From Sinomonas albida (GTDB lineage Bacteria > Actinomycetota > Actinomycetes > Actinomycetales > Micrococcaceae), in contig NZ_SWDW01000004.1 in the NCBI RefSeq assembly GCF_004919045.1, forward strand, positions 1-64,000: a stretch of 64,000 bases of DNA, given 5' to 3'. The notes beneath the pieces are model-generated. The model did no database searches. It was not told the origin of the DNA and saw only the letters and a program-made list of their open reading frames with translations. Of this stretch, positions 44,857-53,566 are shown piece by piece (within the stretch, counting starts at the first letter, position 1; every line of letters starts with the position of its first letter). The translations under genes and the position numbers were made by a program.

Positions 44857-45765
44857 CTACTTGAGGAACTTGGAGGTCGTCCGGTCGGCGAGGAGCTTCC
44901 CGCCCGTCTGGCACGTGGGGCAGTACTGCAGGGCGCTGTCTGAGAACGTGACCTCGCGGATGGTGTCGCCGCACACGGGGCACGCCTCGCCCGTGCGGCG
45001 GTGCACGCGCATGCTGGCACGCTTCTCGTCCTTGAGGTCCTCAGGCGGCCGCCCGACCGCCTCGGCGGTCGCCCCCTCGAGCGTGGTGCGGACTGCCTCG
45101 TACAGGCGCTCCGTCTCGGCGTCGTCGAGCGTCGACGCGACCGCGAACGGCGAGAGCTTCGCGACGTGCAGGATCTCGTCGCTGTATGCGTTCCCGATCC
45201 CCGCGATGATCTTCTGATTCCTCAGAAGCCCCTTGATCTGCTGGCGCTTGTTGAGGAGCGCGCGGAAGCGTTCGAGCGTGAAGTCGTCCTCGAGCGGTTC
45301 GGGACCGAGCTCCGCGATCGCGGGCACGTCCTCGAGCCTCGGGACAATCCACACCGCAAGGCGCTTCCAGGTCCCCGCCTCGGTGAGCTCGATGCCGGTC
45401 GTCTCATCCCCGCGAACGAACCCGAAGCGCGCTGCGGAGTACACCTTGCCCCGACCGACAGTGGCTTCGGGCAGCTTGTCGAGGACCTTGACCCAGCCGC
45501 CCAGCGCCAGATGGACGACGACGACAAGCCGGCCCCCGCCGTCGTCCGCGCCTTCCGCGCCAGAACCGTCGGGCGAGACGCGGAACACGACGTACTTGCC
45601 CCGCCGGCTCACGGACTCGATCGTGCGGCCCACTAGCGCTGTGTAAGGCGGATTGGCGGTCTTGAGGGCGGAGGGAGAGGTGAAGAGCACGCGCTCGAAC
45701 GTGGCACCCGCGAGCCGTGCGTCGAGGAACGCCGCAAGTGCCGTGACCTGTGGAAGTTCGGGCAT
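44857..45765 (-). CDS. Fpg/Nei-family DNA glycosylase
   Basis: 302 residues. Pro2-Glu3 of MPELPQVTALAAFLDARLAG are the catalytic residues after removal of Met. The helix-two-turn-helix shows KGLLRNQKIIAGIGNAYSDE. The C-terminal zinc finger has CPVC and CPTC with TGGKLLADRTTSKFLK at the end. It removes oxidised bases and cuts the abasic site by beta/delta elimination. Actinobacteria carry several paralogues; this one, with an Asp/Gly-rich loop near 70-85, is not clearly MutM or Nei. Confidence 0.92.
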   Translation of the reverse strand: MPELPQVTALAAFLDARLAGATFERVLFTSPSALKTANPPYTALVGRTIESVSRRGKYVVFRVSPDGSGAEGADDGGGRLVVVVHLALGGWVKVLDKLPEATVGRGKVYSAARFGFVRGDETTGIELTEAGTWKRLAVWIVPRLEDVPAIAELGPEPLEDDFTLERFRALLNKRQQIKGLLRNQKIIAGIGNAYSDEILHVAKLSPFAVASTLDDAETERLYEAVRTTLEGATAEAVGRPPEDLKDEKRASMRVHRRTGEACPVCGDTIREVTFSDSALQYCPTCQTGGKLLADRTTSKFLK

Positions 45766-45946
45766 GGCTCCCTTTCGTCCGGCCGGCTCCGCAGCCGGTC
45801 CGCCGCGTGGGGACGGCGTGCCGCGCCACGCTCCATCGTCGCAGAAACAGGCGCCCTAAGCGGTGGATTTCTTGTGCCTATACTTTCAGCGACACGGCCC
45901 TGATGGAAGCGCCGGAGCGCTTCCGACCGACGAAAGGCGAGCCCCC

Positions 45947-46333
45947 ATGAGCAACGTCCCCGCCGATCTTTCCTACACCGCCGAGCACGAGTGGGTCACC
46001 GCCGCCAACGGCGACGGGATCGTCCGCGTCGGCATCACCGACTTCGCGCAGGACGCGCTCGGCGACGTGGTCTACGTCCAGATGCCCGAGGTGGGCACGG
46101 AGGTGAGCGCGAACGCCGTCGTCGGAGAGGTCGAGTCGACCAAGAGCGTGAGCGACATCTACGCTCCCGTGTCCGGGACGGTCGTGGCTCGCAACGAGGC
46201 CCTCGACGGCGATCCGGCCCTCGTGAACTCGGATCCGTACGGGGACGGATGGCTCATCGATGTCAAGCTCAACGACCCTGCGGAGGTCGAGGATCTCCTC
46301 AGTGCGTCGCAGTACGAACAGCAGGTAGGGTAG
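45947..46333 (+). CDS. gcvH: glycine cleavage system H protein
   Basis: 128 residues from an ATG with AAAGG upstream. The lipoyl-attachment motif GEVESTKSVSDIYAPVSG places the modified lysine at about residue 66. The N-terminus YTAEHEWVTA and the end WLIDVKLNDPAEVEDLLSAS are family-typical. H protein shuttles the aminomethyl group between the P, T and L proteins. No gcvP or gcvT is nearby. It heads the gcvH-FHA-ftsR-DUF151-merR group that is conserved in actinobacteria. Confidence 0.95.
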   Translation: MSNVPADLSYTAEHEWVTAANGDGIVRVGITDFAQDALGDVVYVQMPEVGTEVSANAVVGEVESTKSVSDIYAPVSGTVVARNEALDGDPALVNSDPYGDGWLIDVKLNDPAEVEDLLSASQYEQQVG

Positions 46334-46361
46334 ACATCTGGGAGTACGTGATAGAGGAGGA

Positions 46362-46853
46362 ATGATGGGCACCGAGGAGCGTCGCGGGCTCGACGCAAGT
46401 GAGGCCACGCAGCGCGACATCTCGGCGTCGGAGACGACGTCGATCCATCTGCCGCCAGTGGTTCCGGAGCCTCCCCGGAATCGGCAGCTAACTTCCGAGG
46501 AAGCGGCCGCCATCGCAGCGCTTCCGCACGGCTCCGCCCTCCTGATCGCCCACTCGGGCCCGAACGCGGGCGCGCGCTTCCTTCTTGACTCGGACGCGAC
46601 GACGGCAGGGCGTCACCCCAACGCGGACATCTTCCTCGACGACGTGACCGTCTCGCGGCGTCATGCCGAATTCCGGCGCACGCCGAGCGGTGCGTTCGAG
46701 GTGGTCGACGCCGGGAGCCTGAACGGAACCTACGTGAACCACGACCGCGTGGACAGCGTGACGCTGCGCAGCGGCTCCGAGGTCCAGATCGGCAAGTTCC
46801 GGCTCACCTTCTACATGAGCCCCGCGCAGGCCACGGTGAGGCACACCGCCTAG
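46362..46853 (+). CDS. FHA-domain regulator of the GarA/OdhI type
   Basis: 163 residues. The N-terminal tail holds SETTSIHLPP (about residues 23-32), the double-threonine motif that Ser/Thr kinases phosphorylate in GarA and OdhI. The FHA domain follows: TAGRHPNADIFLDDVTVSRR, HAEFRRTPSG and GSLNGTYVN. In relatives the unphosphorylated form binds and inhibits 2-oxoglutarate dehydrogenase and tunes glutamate metabolism; phosphorylation makes the FHA domain bind its own tail. AGAGGAGG precedes the ATG pair (46362/46365). A PASTA kinase is encoded at the window end. Confidence 0.92.
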   Translation: MMGTEERRGLDASEATQRDISASETTSIHLPPVVPEPPRNRQLTSEEAAAIAALPHGSALLIAHSGPNAGARFLLDSDATTAGRHPNADIFLDDVTVSRRHAEFRRTPSGAFEVVDAGSLNGTYVNHDRVDSVTLRSGSEVQIGKFRLTFYMSPAQATVRHTA

Positions 46854-46862
46854 GGGGCGCGC

Positions 46863-47588
46863 ATGGCACTCGCTCATCCGGAGCGCCGGGGGTCCACAAC
46901 CCTCAACATCGGGGAAGTGCTGGCCGCACTGGCCGAGGACTTCCCGAGCATGACTGCGTCCAAGATCCGCTTCCTCGAGGAGAAGGGCCTCATCTCGCCG
47001 CAGCGGACGCCGGCTGGCTACCGCCAGTACGGCGAGGGCGACGTCGAGCGTCTGCGCTTCATCCTCGCCCTGCAACGCGATCAGTACCTTCCGCTCAAGG
47101 TCATCAAGGACTACCTCGACGCGATCGATCGTGGCGAGCGTCCCGAGAACCTGCCGGGCGGCCTGACGCTGTCGCCGCGCGCCGTGAGCGAGGACGTCGC
47201 AGCGGAGCTGCGCACCACCCGTTCGCGGCTGCTCTCGGAGGAGCAGCTCCGCGCAGAGTCCGGTGCCAGCGCGACCCTCATCGACGCCCTGCGGAGCTAC
47301 GGGCTTGTAGCGCCCGAGGACGGTCGCTACGACGAACACGCACTGCAGGTGGCGCGCGCGTGTGTCCAGCTCGAGTCCCACGGCATCGAGCCGCGTCACC
47401 TCGGCCCGTTCCGCTCGGCGGCAGAGCGCGAGTTCGGGCTCGTGGAGCGGGCTGTCGCGCCGATCGCGTCGCGCCGGGACGAGGCCTCGCGGGCTCGCAC
47501 GGCGGAGACGGCTCGGGAGATCAGCGACCTGTGCCTGAGCCTGCACCGGGCGCTCGTTCATGGTCGGATTTCCAGGATGGAGGGCTGA
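46863..47588 (+). CDS. ftsR: MerR-family regulator, FtsR-like
   Basis: 241 residues with an N-terminal MerR winged helix: MTASKIRFLEEKGLISPQRT, PAGYRQYGEGDVERLRFILA and LQRDQYLPLKVIKDYLDAID. The gene lies directly after the GarA/OdhI homologue, the same place as ftsR of Corynebacterium glutamicum, which activates ftsZ. The C-terminal half is helical (SGASATLIDALRSYGLVAPE). The name is by synteny and domain layout. Confidence 0.82.
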   Translation: MALAHPERRGSTTLNIGEVLAALAEDFPSMTASKIRFLEEKGLISPQRTPAGYRQYGEGDVERLRFILALQRDQYLPLKVIKDYLDAIDRGERPENLPGGLTLSPRAVSEDVAAELRTTRSRLLSEEQLRAESGASATLIDALRSYGLVAPEDGRYDEHALQVARACVQLESHGIEPRHLGPFRSAAEREFGLVERAVAPIASRRDEASRARTAETAREISDLCLSLHRALVHGRISRMEG

Positions 47589-48094
47589 TGATCGAAGTTG
47601 AGGTAGTGGGCGTCCGCATCGAACTGCCGTCCAACCAGCCTCTCGTGCTCCTCCGGGAGAAGCACGGCGAGCGGCACCTGCCCATCTGGATCGGCACGGC
47701 GGAGGCCAGCGCGATCGCCCTCGCCCAGCAGCACGTGGTCCCGCCGCGGCCGCTCACGCACGATCTGCTCGTGAACGTGGTCCACGGCCTGGGCCGCCAA
47801 GTGGTGAGCGCGACCATTGTCGCGGTCCAGGACAGCGTCTTCTATGCGCAGCTCAGCTTCGACGACGGAACGGTCATCGAGTCCCGCGCATCGGACGCGC
47901 TGGCGGTGGCGTTGCGGGTCAACTGCCACATCTGGTGCGCCGATTCGGTGCTCGAGGAGGCGGGCGTCCAGCTGGCCGAGGGCAGCGAGGAAGGCACCGA
48001 GGAGGCCGCACCCAGCACTGACGAGGAAGAACGTGAGATGCGTCGCTTCCGGGAGTTTCTCGCCGATGTCGAGCCCGAGGACTTCGACGAGTAG
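47588..48094 (+). CDS. DUF151 bifunctional nuclease-family protein
   Basis: 168 residues. The start ATG shares a base with the ftsR stop (TGATG), so translation is coupled. The core is VVGVRIELPSNQPLVLLREK, HLPIWIGTAEASAIALAQQH, RPLTHDLLVNVVHGLG and DGTVIESRASDALAVALRVN, the usual DUF151 set. Members have been described as DNase/RNase proteins in plants and bacteria, but their cellular role is unclear. The acidic tail EEGTEEAAPSTDEEEREMRR is typical of actinobacterial versions. Confidence 0.9.
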   Translation: MIEVEVVGVRIELPSNQPLVLLREKHGERHLPIWIGTAEASAIALAQQHVVPPRPLTHDLLVNVVHGLGRQVVSATIVAVQDSVFYAQLSFDDGTVIESRASDALAVALRVNCHIWCADSVLEEAGVQLAEGSEEGTEEAAPSTDEEEREMRRFREFLADVEPEDFDE

Positions 48095-48208
48095 ATCCGA
48101 CACGGCAAACGCTACGGCCCGATGTCTTTGATTTCACTTCCGGCGAGTCCTAACGTCATGGGTAGAAGCTCCCATTGCATCCCCGGCAGGCACGGGCGAA
48201 ACTGGAAG

Positions 48209-48237
48209 TTGCACTGATCGTTGTAATTACAGTGCAA
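48209..48237. promoter_or_regulatory. inverted repeat upstream of the second MerR gene
   Basis: TTGCACTG and CAGTGCAA form a perfect 8-bp inverted repeat with a 13-base AT-rich centre (TGTAATTA). It lies 67 bases before the MerR start and probably is its autoregulatory site. TTGCAC may double as a -35 box. Confidence 0.6.
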
Positions 48238-48304
48238 GTCTTCAGTCGCCTCCCTCTCCTGGGCGGTGCGGCATCCCCAGGGGGAGCGAGAGAAGGAGGG
48301 TGAC

Positions 48305-48898
48305 GTGAGTCCTCAGGGCGATTCTGGCAAGTTGCGCCGTGTCAGCGGCCCCGGCACCGATGTTCCCAGCGGCGAGCAGGGACTGCTGTTCAGCGAAGAC
48401 CTGCCCGTGCTTGACGAAGAGGCCGGCTACCGCGGCCCCACCGCCTGCAAGGCTGCCGGCATCACGTACCGGCAGCTCGACTACTGGGCCCGCACGGGTC
48501 TCGTCGAGCCGACCGTGCGCGGCGCCGCCGGGAGTGGCTCCCAGCGGCTCTACGGCTTCCGCGACATCCTGGTCCTCAAGGTCGTCAAGCGCCTCCTTGA
48601 CACGGGGGTGTCCCTCCAGCAGATCCGCATCGCGGTAGGCCACCTTCGCGAGCGCGGCGTCGAGGACCTTGCGCAGATCACCCTCATGAGCGACGGCGCC
48701 TCCGTGTACGAATGCACCTCCGCGGACGAGGTCATCGACCTGGTCCAGGGCGGGCAGGGCGTCTTCGGCATCGCCGTGGGCCGCGTGTGGCGCGAGGTCG
48801 AGGGAAGCCTCGCCGAGCTCCCGAGCGAGCACGCCGAGGACCAGGCGTTCCCGGGCGACGAGCTGGGCCGGCGGCGGGCTGCTCGCAAGATCGGCTGA
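48305..48898 (+). CDS. MerR-family transcriptional regulator
   Basis: 197 residues from GTG at 48305, preceded by a near-perfect GAAGGAGGGTGAC site. The winged helix lies after a 35-residue disordered N-terminus: YRGPTACKAAGITYRQLDYW, ARTGLVEPTVRGAAGSGSQR, LYGFRDILVLKVVKRLLDTG. The C-terminal half may bind a ligand. This is the conserved second MerR gene of the gcvH-ftsR cluster in actinobacteria; targets are not known to me. It ends at a strong terminator. Confidence 0.9.
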   Translation: MSPQGDSGKLRRVSGPGTDVPSGEQGLLFSEDLPVLDEEAGYRGPTACKAAGITYRQLDYWARTGLVEPTVRGAAGSGSQRLYGFRDILVLKVVKRLLDTGVSLQQIRIAVGHLRERGVEDLAQITLMSDGASVYECTSADEVIDLVQGGQGVFGIAVGRVWREVEGSLAELPSEHAEDQAFPGDELGRRRAARKIG

Positions 48899-48932
48899 CC
48901 ATCGGACGACGGCGGCCATTCAGTACTTAAGG

Positions 48933-48962
48933 CAAAGGGCACCCCGCGTGGGGTGCCCTTTG
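48933..48962. terminator. strong intrinsic terminator
   Basis: A 13-bp perfect stem CAAAGGGCACCCC / GGGGTGCCCTTTG with a GCGT loop. It ends the MerR gene and probably also the converging ParA gene. Confidence 0.85.
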
Positions 48963-48991
48963 TCGTTGCCGGATGAGCGGTCGTGTCGGGA

Positions 48992-49828
48992 TCAGCGAGC
49001 GGACCGCGGGCGGAACTCGCGGCTCTGCTTCATCACTGAGTCGAGGAGCTGGTCGTACAGCGCGGCGGTGCTGCGTGCGGCATCGCCGGGCCAGTGGTGC
49101 ACGGCGTGCGCCGCGCCCTGAATCTGCTGCCAGTTGGCGAGCTCGGGGATGGTCGGCGTGAGCAGGAGCGGGCCGAACATCTGCTTCATCTCCTCGAGCC
49201 GGTACGCATGCTCGGTCGAGGACGGGCGGACGCGGTTCGCGATGATGCCCGCGGGGGCGAGCGTCGGCGCGAACTCCTCGCGGAAGAGCTGGATGGCGCG
49301 CATGGTGCGCTCCGTGCCAGCCACCGAGAACAACCCCGGCTCAGCGACGAGGAGCACACGGTTGCTCGCGGTCCAGGCCATCCGCGTCAGCCCGTTGAGG
49401 GACGGCGGGCAGTCCACGAGAACAAGGTCGTAGCCCTCTACTCCGTCCAGCACCGACGAGAGGCGCTTGAGGTCGCGGCGCGCGAGGTCCGGGCGGTCGT
49501 AGACGCTGCTCAGCGAGCCGCCGAACGCCACGTCGAGGGCGCGGCCCTTGCGCCCGTCGAGGTTCCCGGCGCGCGCGACCCAGCTGCTGTTGACCACGTT
49601 GTCGGCCATCCGGACGCGGCGGGGCGACTTGAGCATCCGCGCGACCTCGGCTTTGCCGTCCGCGGCCACGCCCAAGGCCGTGGAGGCGTCGGCATGGGGG
49701 TCGAGGTCCACGACGAGCGTCGGGATGCCGGCCGCGAGGGCCGCCGACGCCAGGCCTGTCGTGACCGAAGTCTTCCCAACCCCACCTTTGAGGCTGCTGA
49801 TGCTGACTACTTGCACTGGAGAATCCAC
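48992..49828 (-). CDS. ParA-family ATPase
   Basis: 278 residues from the GTG at 49828 (MDSPVQVVSISSLKGGVGKT); GTG at 49816 is also possible, and the frame extends to 49888. The deviant Walker A SLKGGVGKTS with the signature first Lys is followed by TLVVDLDPHADASTALG and DLVLVDCPPSLNGLTRMAW. ParA-type ATPases position DNA or protein cargo. No ParB is adjacent, so this is an orphan copy, common in Micrococcaceae next to the gcvH-merR cluster. Confidence 0.88.
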   Translation of the reverse strand: MDSPVQVVSISSLKGGVGKTSVTTGLASAALAAGIPTLVVDLDPHADASTALGVAADGKAEVARMLKSPRRVRMADNVVNSSWVARAGNLDGRKGRALDVAFGGSLSSVYDRPDLARRDLKRLSSVLDGVEGYDLVLVDCPPSLNGLTRMAWTASNRVLLVAEPGLFSVAGTERTMRAIQLFREEFAPTLAPAGIIANRVRPSSTEHAYRLEEMKQMFGPLLLTPTIPELANWQQIQGAAHAVHHWPGDAARSTAALYDQLLDSVMKQSREFRPRSAR

Positions 49829-50026
49829 ACCTATCCGCTGGCCGACTCCCCACCATCTTAGTGGTCGCCGAGGAGCGCTGAGAGCCACACCCGTGGTCCT
49901 GCGGGCGGCACATTACATGGTCTGTCATCGTGATTCCGGGCACACGCCATTGAGTTGGTAGTTTTCTCGGATAGAGACTAGGCACCACCTAGCTGGACCC
50001 ATCCGTGCCCCGAATGAGGAGTCGAC

Positions 50027-53000
50027 GTGTTCTCGAAAATTCTGGTGGCCAACCGCGGAGAGATCGCCATCCGAGCCTTCCGCGCAGGCTACGAACTAGG
50101 TGCCAAGACTGTCGCGGTCTTCCCGTATGAAGACCGCAATTCGATCCACCGCCAGAAGGCGGACGAGGCCTACCTCATTGGCGAGGAAGGGCACCCGGTC
50201 CGCTCCTACTTGGACATCGAAGAGATCATCCGCGTCGCCAAGGAAGCCGGCGCTGACGCGATCTACCCGGGCTACGGGTTCCTCTCGGAGAACCAGGGCC
50301 TCGCCCGGGCGGCCGCCGAGGCCGGCATCACGTTCGTGGGCCCGCCGGCCGAGGTGCTCGAACTCGCCGGCCACAAGGTCCACGCGCTGCAGGCGGCCCG
50401 CAAGGCCGGGATCCCCGTGCTCAAGTCGAGCGCGCCGAGCGCGGACCCGGAGACGCTCCTCGCTGAGGCCGAGTCGATTGGCTTCCCGATCTTCGTGAAG
50501 GCGGTGGCGGGCGGAGGCGGTCGCGGCATGCGCCGCGTCGACACCCCCGAGGCGCTCCCCGAGTCGCTCAACGCCGCGATGCGCGAGGCGGACGCGGCGT
50601 TCGGTGACCCGACGGTGTTCCTCGAGCAGGCCGTCCTCCGCCCGCGGCACATCGAGGTCCAGGTCCTGGCGGACGCCGAGGGGAACGTGGTCCATCTCTT
50701 CGAGCGTGACTGTTCGCTCCAGCGGCGCCATCAGAAGGTCATCGAGATCGCGCCGGCCCCGCAGCTCGATGAGTCGATCCGCCAGGCCCTCTATGCCGAC
50801 GCCGTCAAGTTCGCCAAGGCTCTCGGCTACGTCAACGCAGGCACCGTCGAGTTCCTCGTCGACACCGTGGGGGACCGGGCCGGCCAGCATGTATTCATCG
50901 AGATGAACCCGCGCATCCAGGTCGAGCACACGGTGACCGAGGAGGTCACCGACGTGGACCTCGTCCAGGCTCAGCTGCGCATCGCGTCGGGGGAGACGCT
51001 CGCCGATCTGGGCCTCACGCAGGATTCGATCCAGCTCAAGGGCGCCGCCCTCCAGTGCCGCATCACCACCGAGGACCCGGCGAACGGCTTCCGTCCCGAC
51101 GTCGGGAAGATCACCGGCTACCGCTCGGCAGGCGGCGCGGGCGTCCGCCTCGACGGCGGGACGGTCTACCAGGGTGCCGAGATCAGCCCGCACTTCGACT
51201 CGATGCTCGTCAAGCTCACGTGCCGCGGCCGCGACTACGCGACTGCCGTCAAGCGCGCGCGGCGTGCCCTAGCCGAGTTCCGCATCCGCGGCGTCTCCAC
51301 CAACATCCCGTTCCTCCAGGCCGTGCTCGATGACAAGGACTTCGTGGCCGGCAACGTCGCGACGTCATTCATCGACGAGCGCCCCGAGCTCCTGCGGGCC
51401 CGCAGCTCGGCGGACCGGGGCACCAAGCTCCTGACCTGGCTCGCGGACGTCACCGTCAACAAGCCGAACGGCGAGCTCCCGGTCCACGCCGATCCGCGCG
51501 CCAAGCTTCCCGCGGTGAACGCCTCTGCCGTGCCAGACGGATCGCGCCAGCGCCTGCTCGAGCTCGGTCCGGAGGGCTTCGCGAAGGCTCTCCGCGAGCA
51601 GTCCGCCGTCGCCGTCACGGACACGACGTTCCGCGACGCGCACCAGTCGCTTCTCGCGACGCGCGTCCGCACCCGCGACCTCGTCGCGGCGGGCCCGGCC
51701 GTCTCCGCGCTCACGCCGCAGCTCCTCTCGGTCGAGGCGTGGGGCGGTGCGACGTACGACGTCGCGCTGCGTTTCCTTGGCGAAGACCCCTGGCAGCGGC
51801 TCGCCGCGCTCCGCGCGGCCATCCCGAACATCTGCATCCAGATGCTCCTGCGCGGGCGCAATACGGTCGGCTACACGCCCTACCCGGAGGAGGTCACGAA
51901 CGCGTTCGTCAAGGAGGCGGCCGAGACCGGAATCGACATCTTCCGCATCTTCGACGCCCTCAACGACGTGAACCAGATGGCCCCGGCCATCCGCGCCGTG
52001 CGCGAGACGGGTACCGCCGTGGCCGAGGTGGCCCTGTGCTACACGGGCGATCTGCTCGACCCCAACGAGTCGCTCTACACGCTCAGCTACTACCTCGAGC
52101 TCGCGCAGAAGATTGTCGACGCGGGAGCGCACATCCTCGCGATCAAGGACATGGCGGGGCTCCTGCGGCCCGCCGCCGCGGCAAAGCTCGTCTCGGCGCT
52201 GCGCGAGCGCTTCGACCTTCCCGTCCACCTTCACACCCATGACACCGCTGGCGGTCAGCTCGCGACGCTCCTCGCGGCGGTCGACGCGGGCGTGGACGCG
52301 GTCGACGTCGCGTCGGCGTCCCTCGCCGGGACCACGAGCCAGCCGCCGGCCTCGGCGCTCGTGGCCGCACTCGCACACACCCCGCGCGACACGGGAATCT
52401 CGCTTGAGGCGGTCAGCGCCCTCGAGCCGTACTGGGAGGCCGTCCGGCGCGTCTACGCGCCGTTCGAGTCCGGACTTCCGGGCCCCACGGGGCGCGTCTA
52501 CCGGCACGAGATCCCGGGCGGTCAGCTGTCGAACCTCCGCCAGCAGGCCATCGCGCTCGGCCTGGGCGAGCGCTTCGAGGCGATCGAGGACATGTACACG
52601 GCCGCGGACCGCATCCTCGGCCACCTCGTCAAGGTCACACCGTCGTCAAAGGTCGTGGGCGACCTCGCCCTGCACCTCGTGGGGCTCAACGCGGACCCGG
52701 CCGACTTCCAGGAGAACCCGCAGAAGTACGACATCCCGGACTCCGTGATCGGCTTCCTCGGCGGCGAGCTCGGCGACCCGCCCGGGGGCTGGCCTGAGCC
52801 CTTCCGCACGAAGGCCCTCCAGGGCCGCACGGTGCGCGTCCGCGAAGAGCAGCTGAGCGCCGAGGACTCCGCAGGACTCCGCAGCGACTCGGCGACGCGG
52901 CGGGCTACGCTCAACCGTCTCCTGTTCCCCGGACCCACGAAGGACTACCTCGCGAGCCGCGAGGCGTATGGGAACCTCTCAGTCCTCGACACGCGCGACT

Positions 53001-53428
53001 ACCTGTACGGGCTTCAGCGCGGCACGGAGCACGTGATCGAGCTCGAGCGCGGGGTGCGCCTCATCGCGCAGCTCGAGGCCGTCTCCGAACCGGACGAGAA
53101 GGGCATGCGCACGGTGCTCGCCCTGCTCAACGGCCAGTCCCGCCCCGTCTTGGTGCGCGACCGCTCCGTCGAGAGCAACGTCAAGCAGGCGGAGAAGGCG
53201 GACCCGGGCAACGCGAACCACGTCGCGGCGCCGTTTGCCGGCGCCGTCACCGTGACGGCGAAGGAGGGCGACACGGTCAAGGCCGGCGACACGATCGCGA
53301 CGATCGAGGCGATGAAGATGGAGGCGTCCATCACCACGCCGACCTCGGGAACCGTGTCCCGCGTGGTCATGAACGGCGTTCAGCAGGTCGAGGGCGGTGA
53401 CCTGCTGCTCGTCGTGTCGCCTTCCTGA
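50027..53428 (+). CDS. pyc: pyruvate carboxylase
   Basis: 1133 residues, one chain. The biotin carboxylase domain (1-450) opens MFSKILVANRGEIAIRAFRA and has GGGGRGMRR and EMNPRIQVEHTVTEEV. The carboxyltransferase domain starts near 525 (DTTFRDAHQSLLATRVRTRD) and includes KDMAGLLRP. The biotin carrier domain ends the chain, with biotin lysine in EAMKMEAS at about 1097. It makes oxaloacetate from pyruvate, bicarbonate and ATP to refill the TCA cycle. GAGGAG precedes the GTG start. TTGAGT...TAGAGA 50-80 bases upstream is a weak promoter candidate. Confidence 0.97.
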   Translation: MFSKILVANRGEIAIRAFRAGYELGAKTVAVFPYEDRNSIHRQKADEAYLIGEEGHPVRSYLDIEEIIRVAKEAGADAIYPGYGFLSENQGLARAAAEAGITFVGPPAEVLELAGHKVHALQAARKAGIPVLKSSAPSADPETLLAEAESIGFPIFVKAVAGGGGRGMRRVDTPEALPESLNAAMREADAAFGDPTVFLEQAVLRPRHIEVQVLADAEGNVVHLFERDCSLQRRHQKVIEIAPAPQLDESIRQALYADAVKFAKALGYVNAGTVEFLVDTVGDRAGQHVFIEMNPRIQVEHTVTEEVTDVDLVQAQLRIASGETLADLGLTQDSIQLKGAALQCRITTEDPANGFRPDVGKITGYRSAGGAGVRLDGGTVYQGAEISPHFDSMLVKLTCRGRDYATAVKRARRALAEFRIRGVSTNIPFLQAVLDDKDFVAGNVATSFIDERPELLRARSSADRGTKLLTWLADVTVNKPNGELPVHADPRAKLPAVNASAVPDGSRQRLLELGPEGFAKALREQSAVAVTDTTFRDAHQSLLATRVRTRDLVAAGPAVSALTPQLLSVEAWGGATYDVALRFLGEDPWQRLAALRAAIPNICIQMLLRGRNTVGYTPYPEEVTNAFVKEAAETGIDIFRIFDALNDVNQMAPAIRAVRETGTAVAEVALCYTGDLLDPNESLYTLSYYLELAQKIVDAGAHILAIKDMAGLLRPAAAAKLVSALRERFDLPVHLHTHDTAGGQLATLLAAVDAGVDAVDVASASLAGTTSQPPASALVAALAHTPRDTGISLEAVSALEPYWEAVRRVYAPFESGLPGPTGRVYRHEIPGGQLSNLRQQAIALGLGERFEAIEDMYTAADRILGHLVKVTPSSKVVGDLALHLVGLNADPADFQENPQKYDIPDSVIGFLGGELGDPPGGWPEPFRTKALQGRTVRVREEQLSAEDSAGLRSDSATRRATLNRLLFPGPTKDYLASREAYGNLSVLDTRDYLYGLQRGTEHVIELERGVRLIAQLEAVSEPDEKGMRTVLALLNGQSRPVLVRDRSVESNVKQAEKADPGNANHVAAPFAGAVTVTAKEGDTVKAGDTIATIEAMKMEASITTPTSGTVSRVVMNGVQQVEGGDLLLVVSPS

Positions 53429-53480
53429 CCCTCGACCTCAGGGACCCCGGACGGGCGAGCGGCTACACTGACAGCGATCA

Positions 53481-53522
53481 GAGGCTGGGGCGGCGGAGCA
53501 TGGGCTGCGCCGCCCCAGCCTC
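53481..53522 (+). terminator. intrinsic terminator after pyc
   Basis: A perfect 15-bp stem GAGGCTGGGGCGGCG / CGCCGCCCCAGCCTC with a 12-base loop, 50 bases after the pyc stop and before the next gene on the same strand. Confidence 0.85.
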
Positions 53523-53566
53523 CTCAAATGTCACCGAAGGTGACGAGCCGAGCCTGAGCGGGAGTC

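Noticed and set aside
43439-45217. 592-codon plus-strand frame over the MFS and glycosylase genes
   Set aside because: Arg/His/Pro-rich shadow crossing a terminator.
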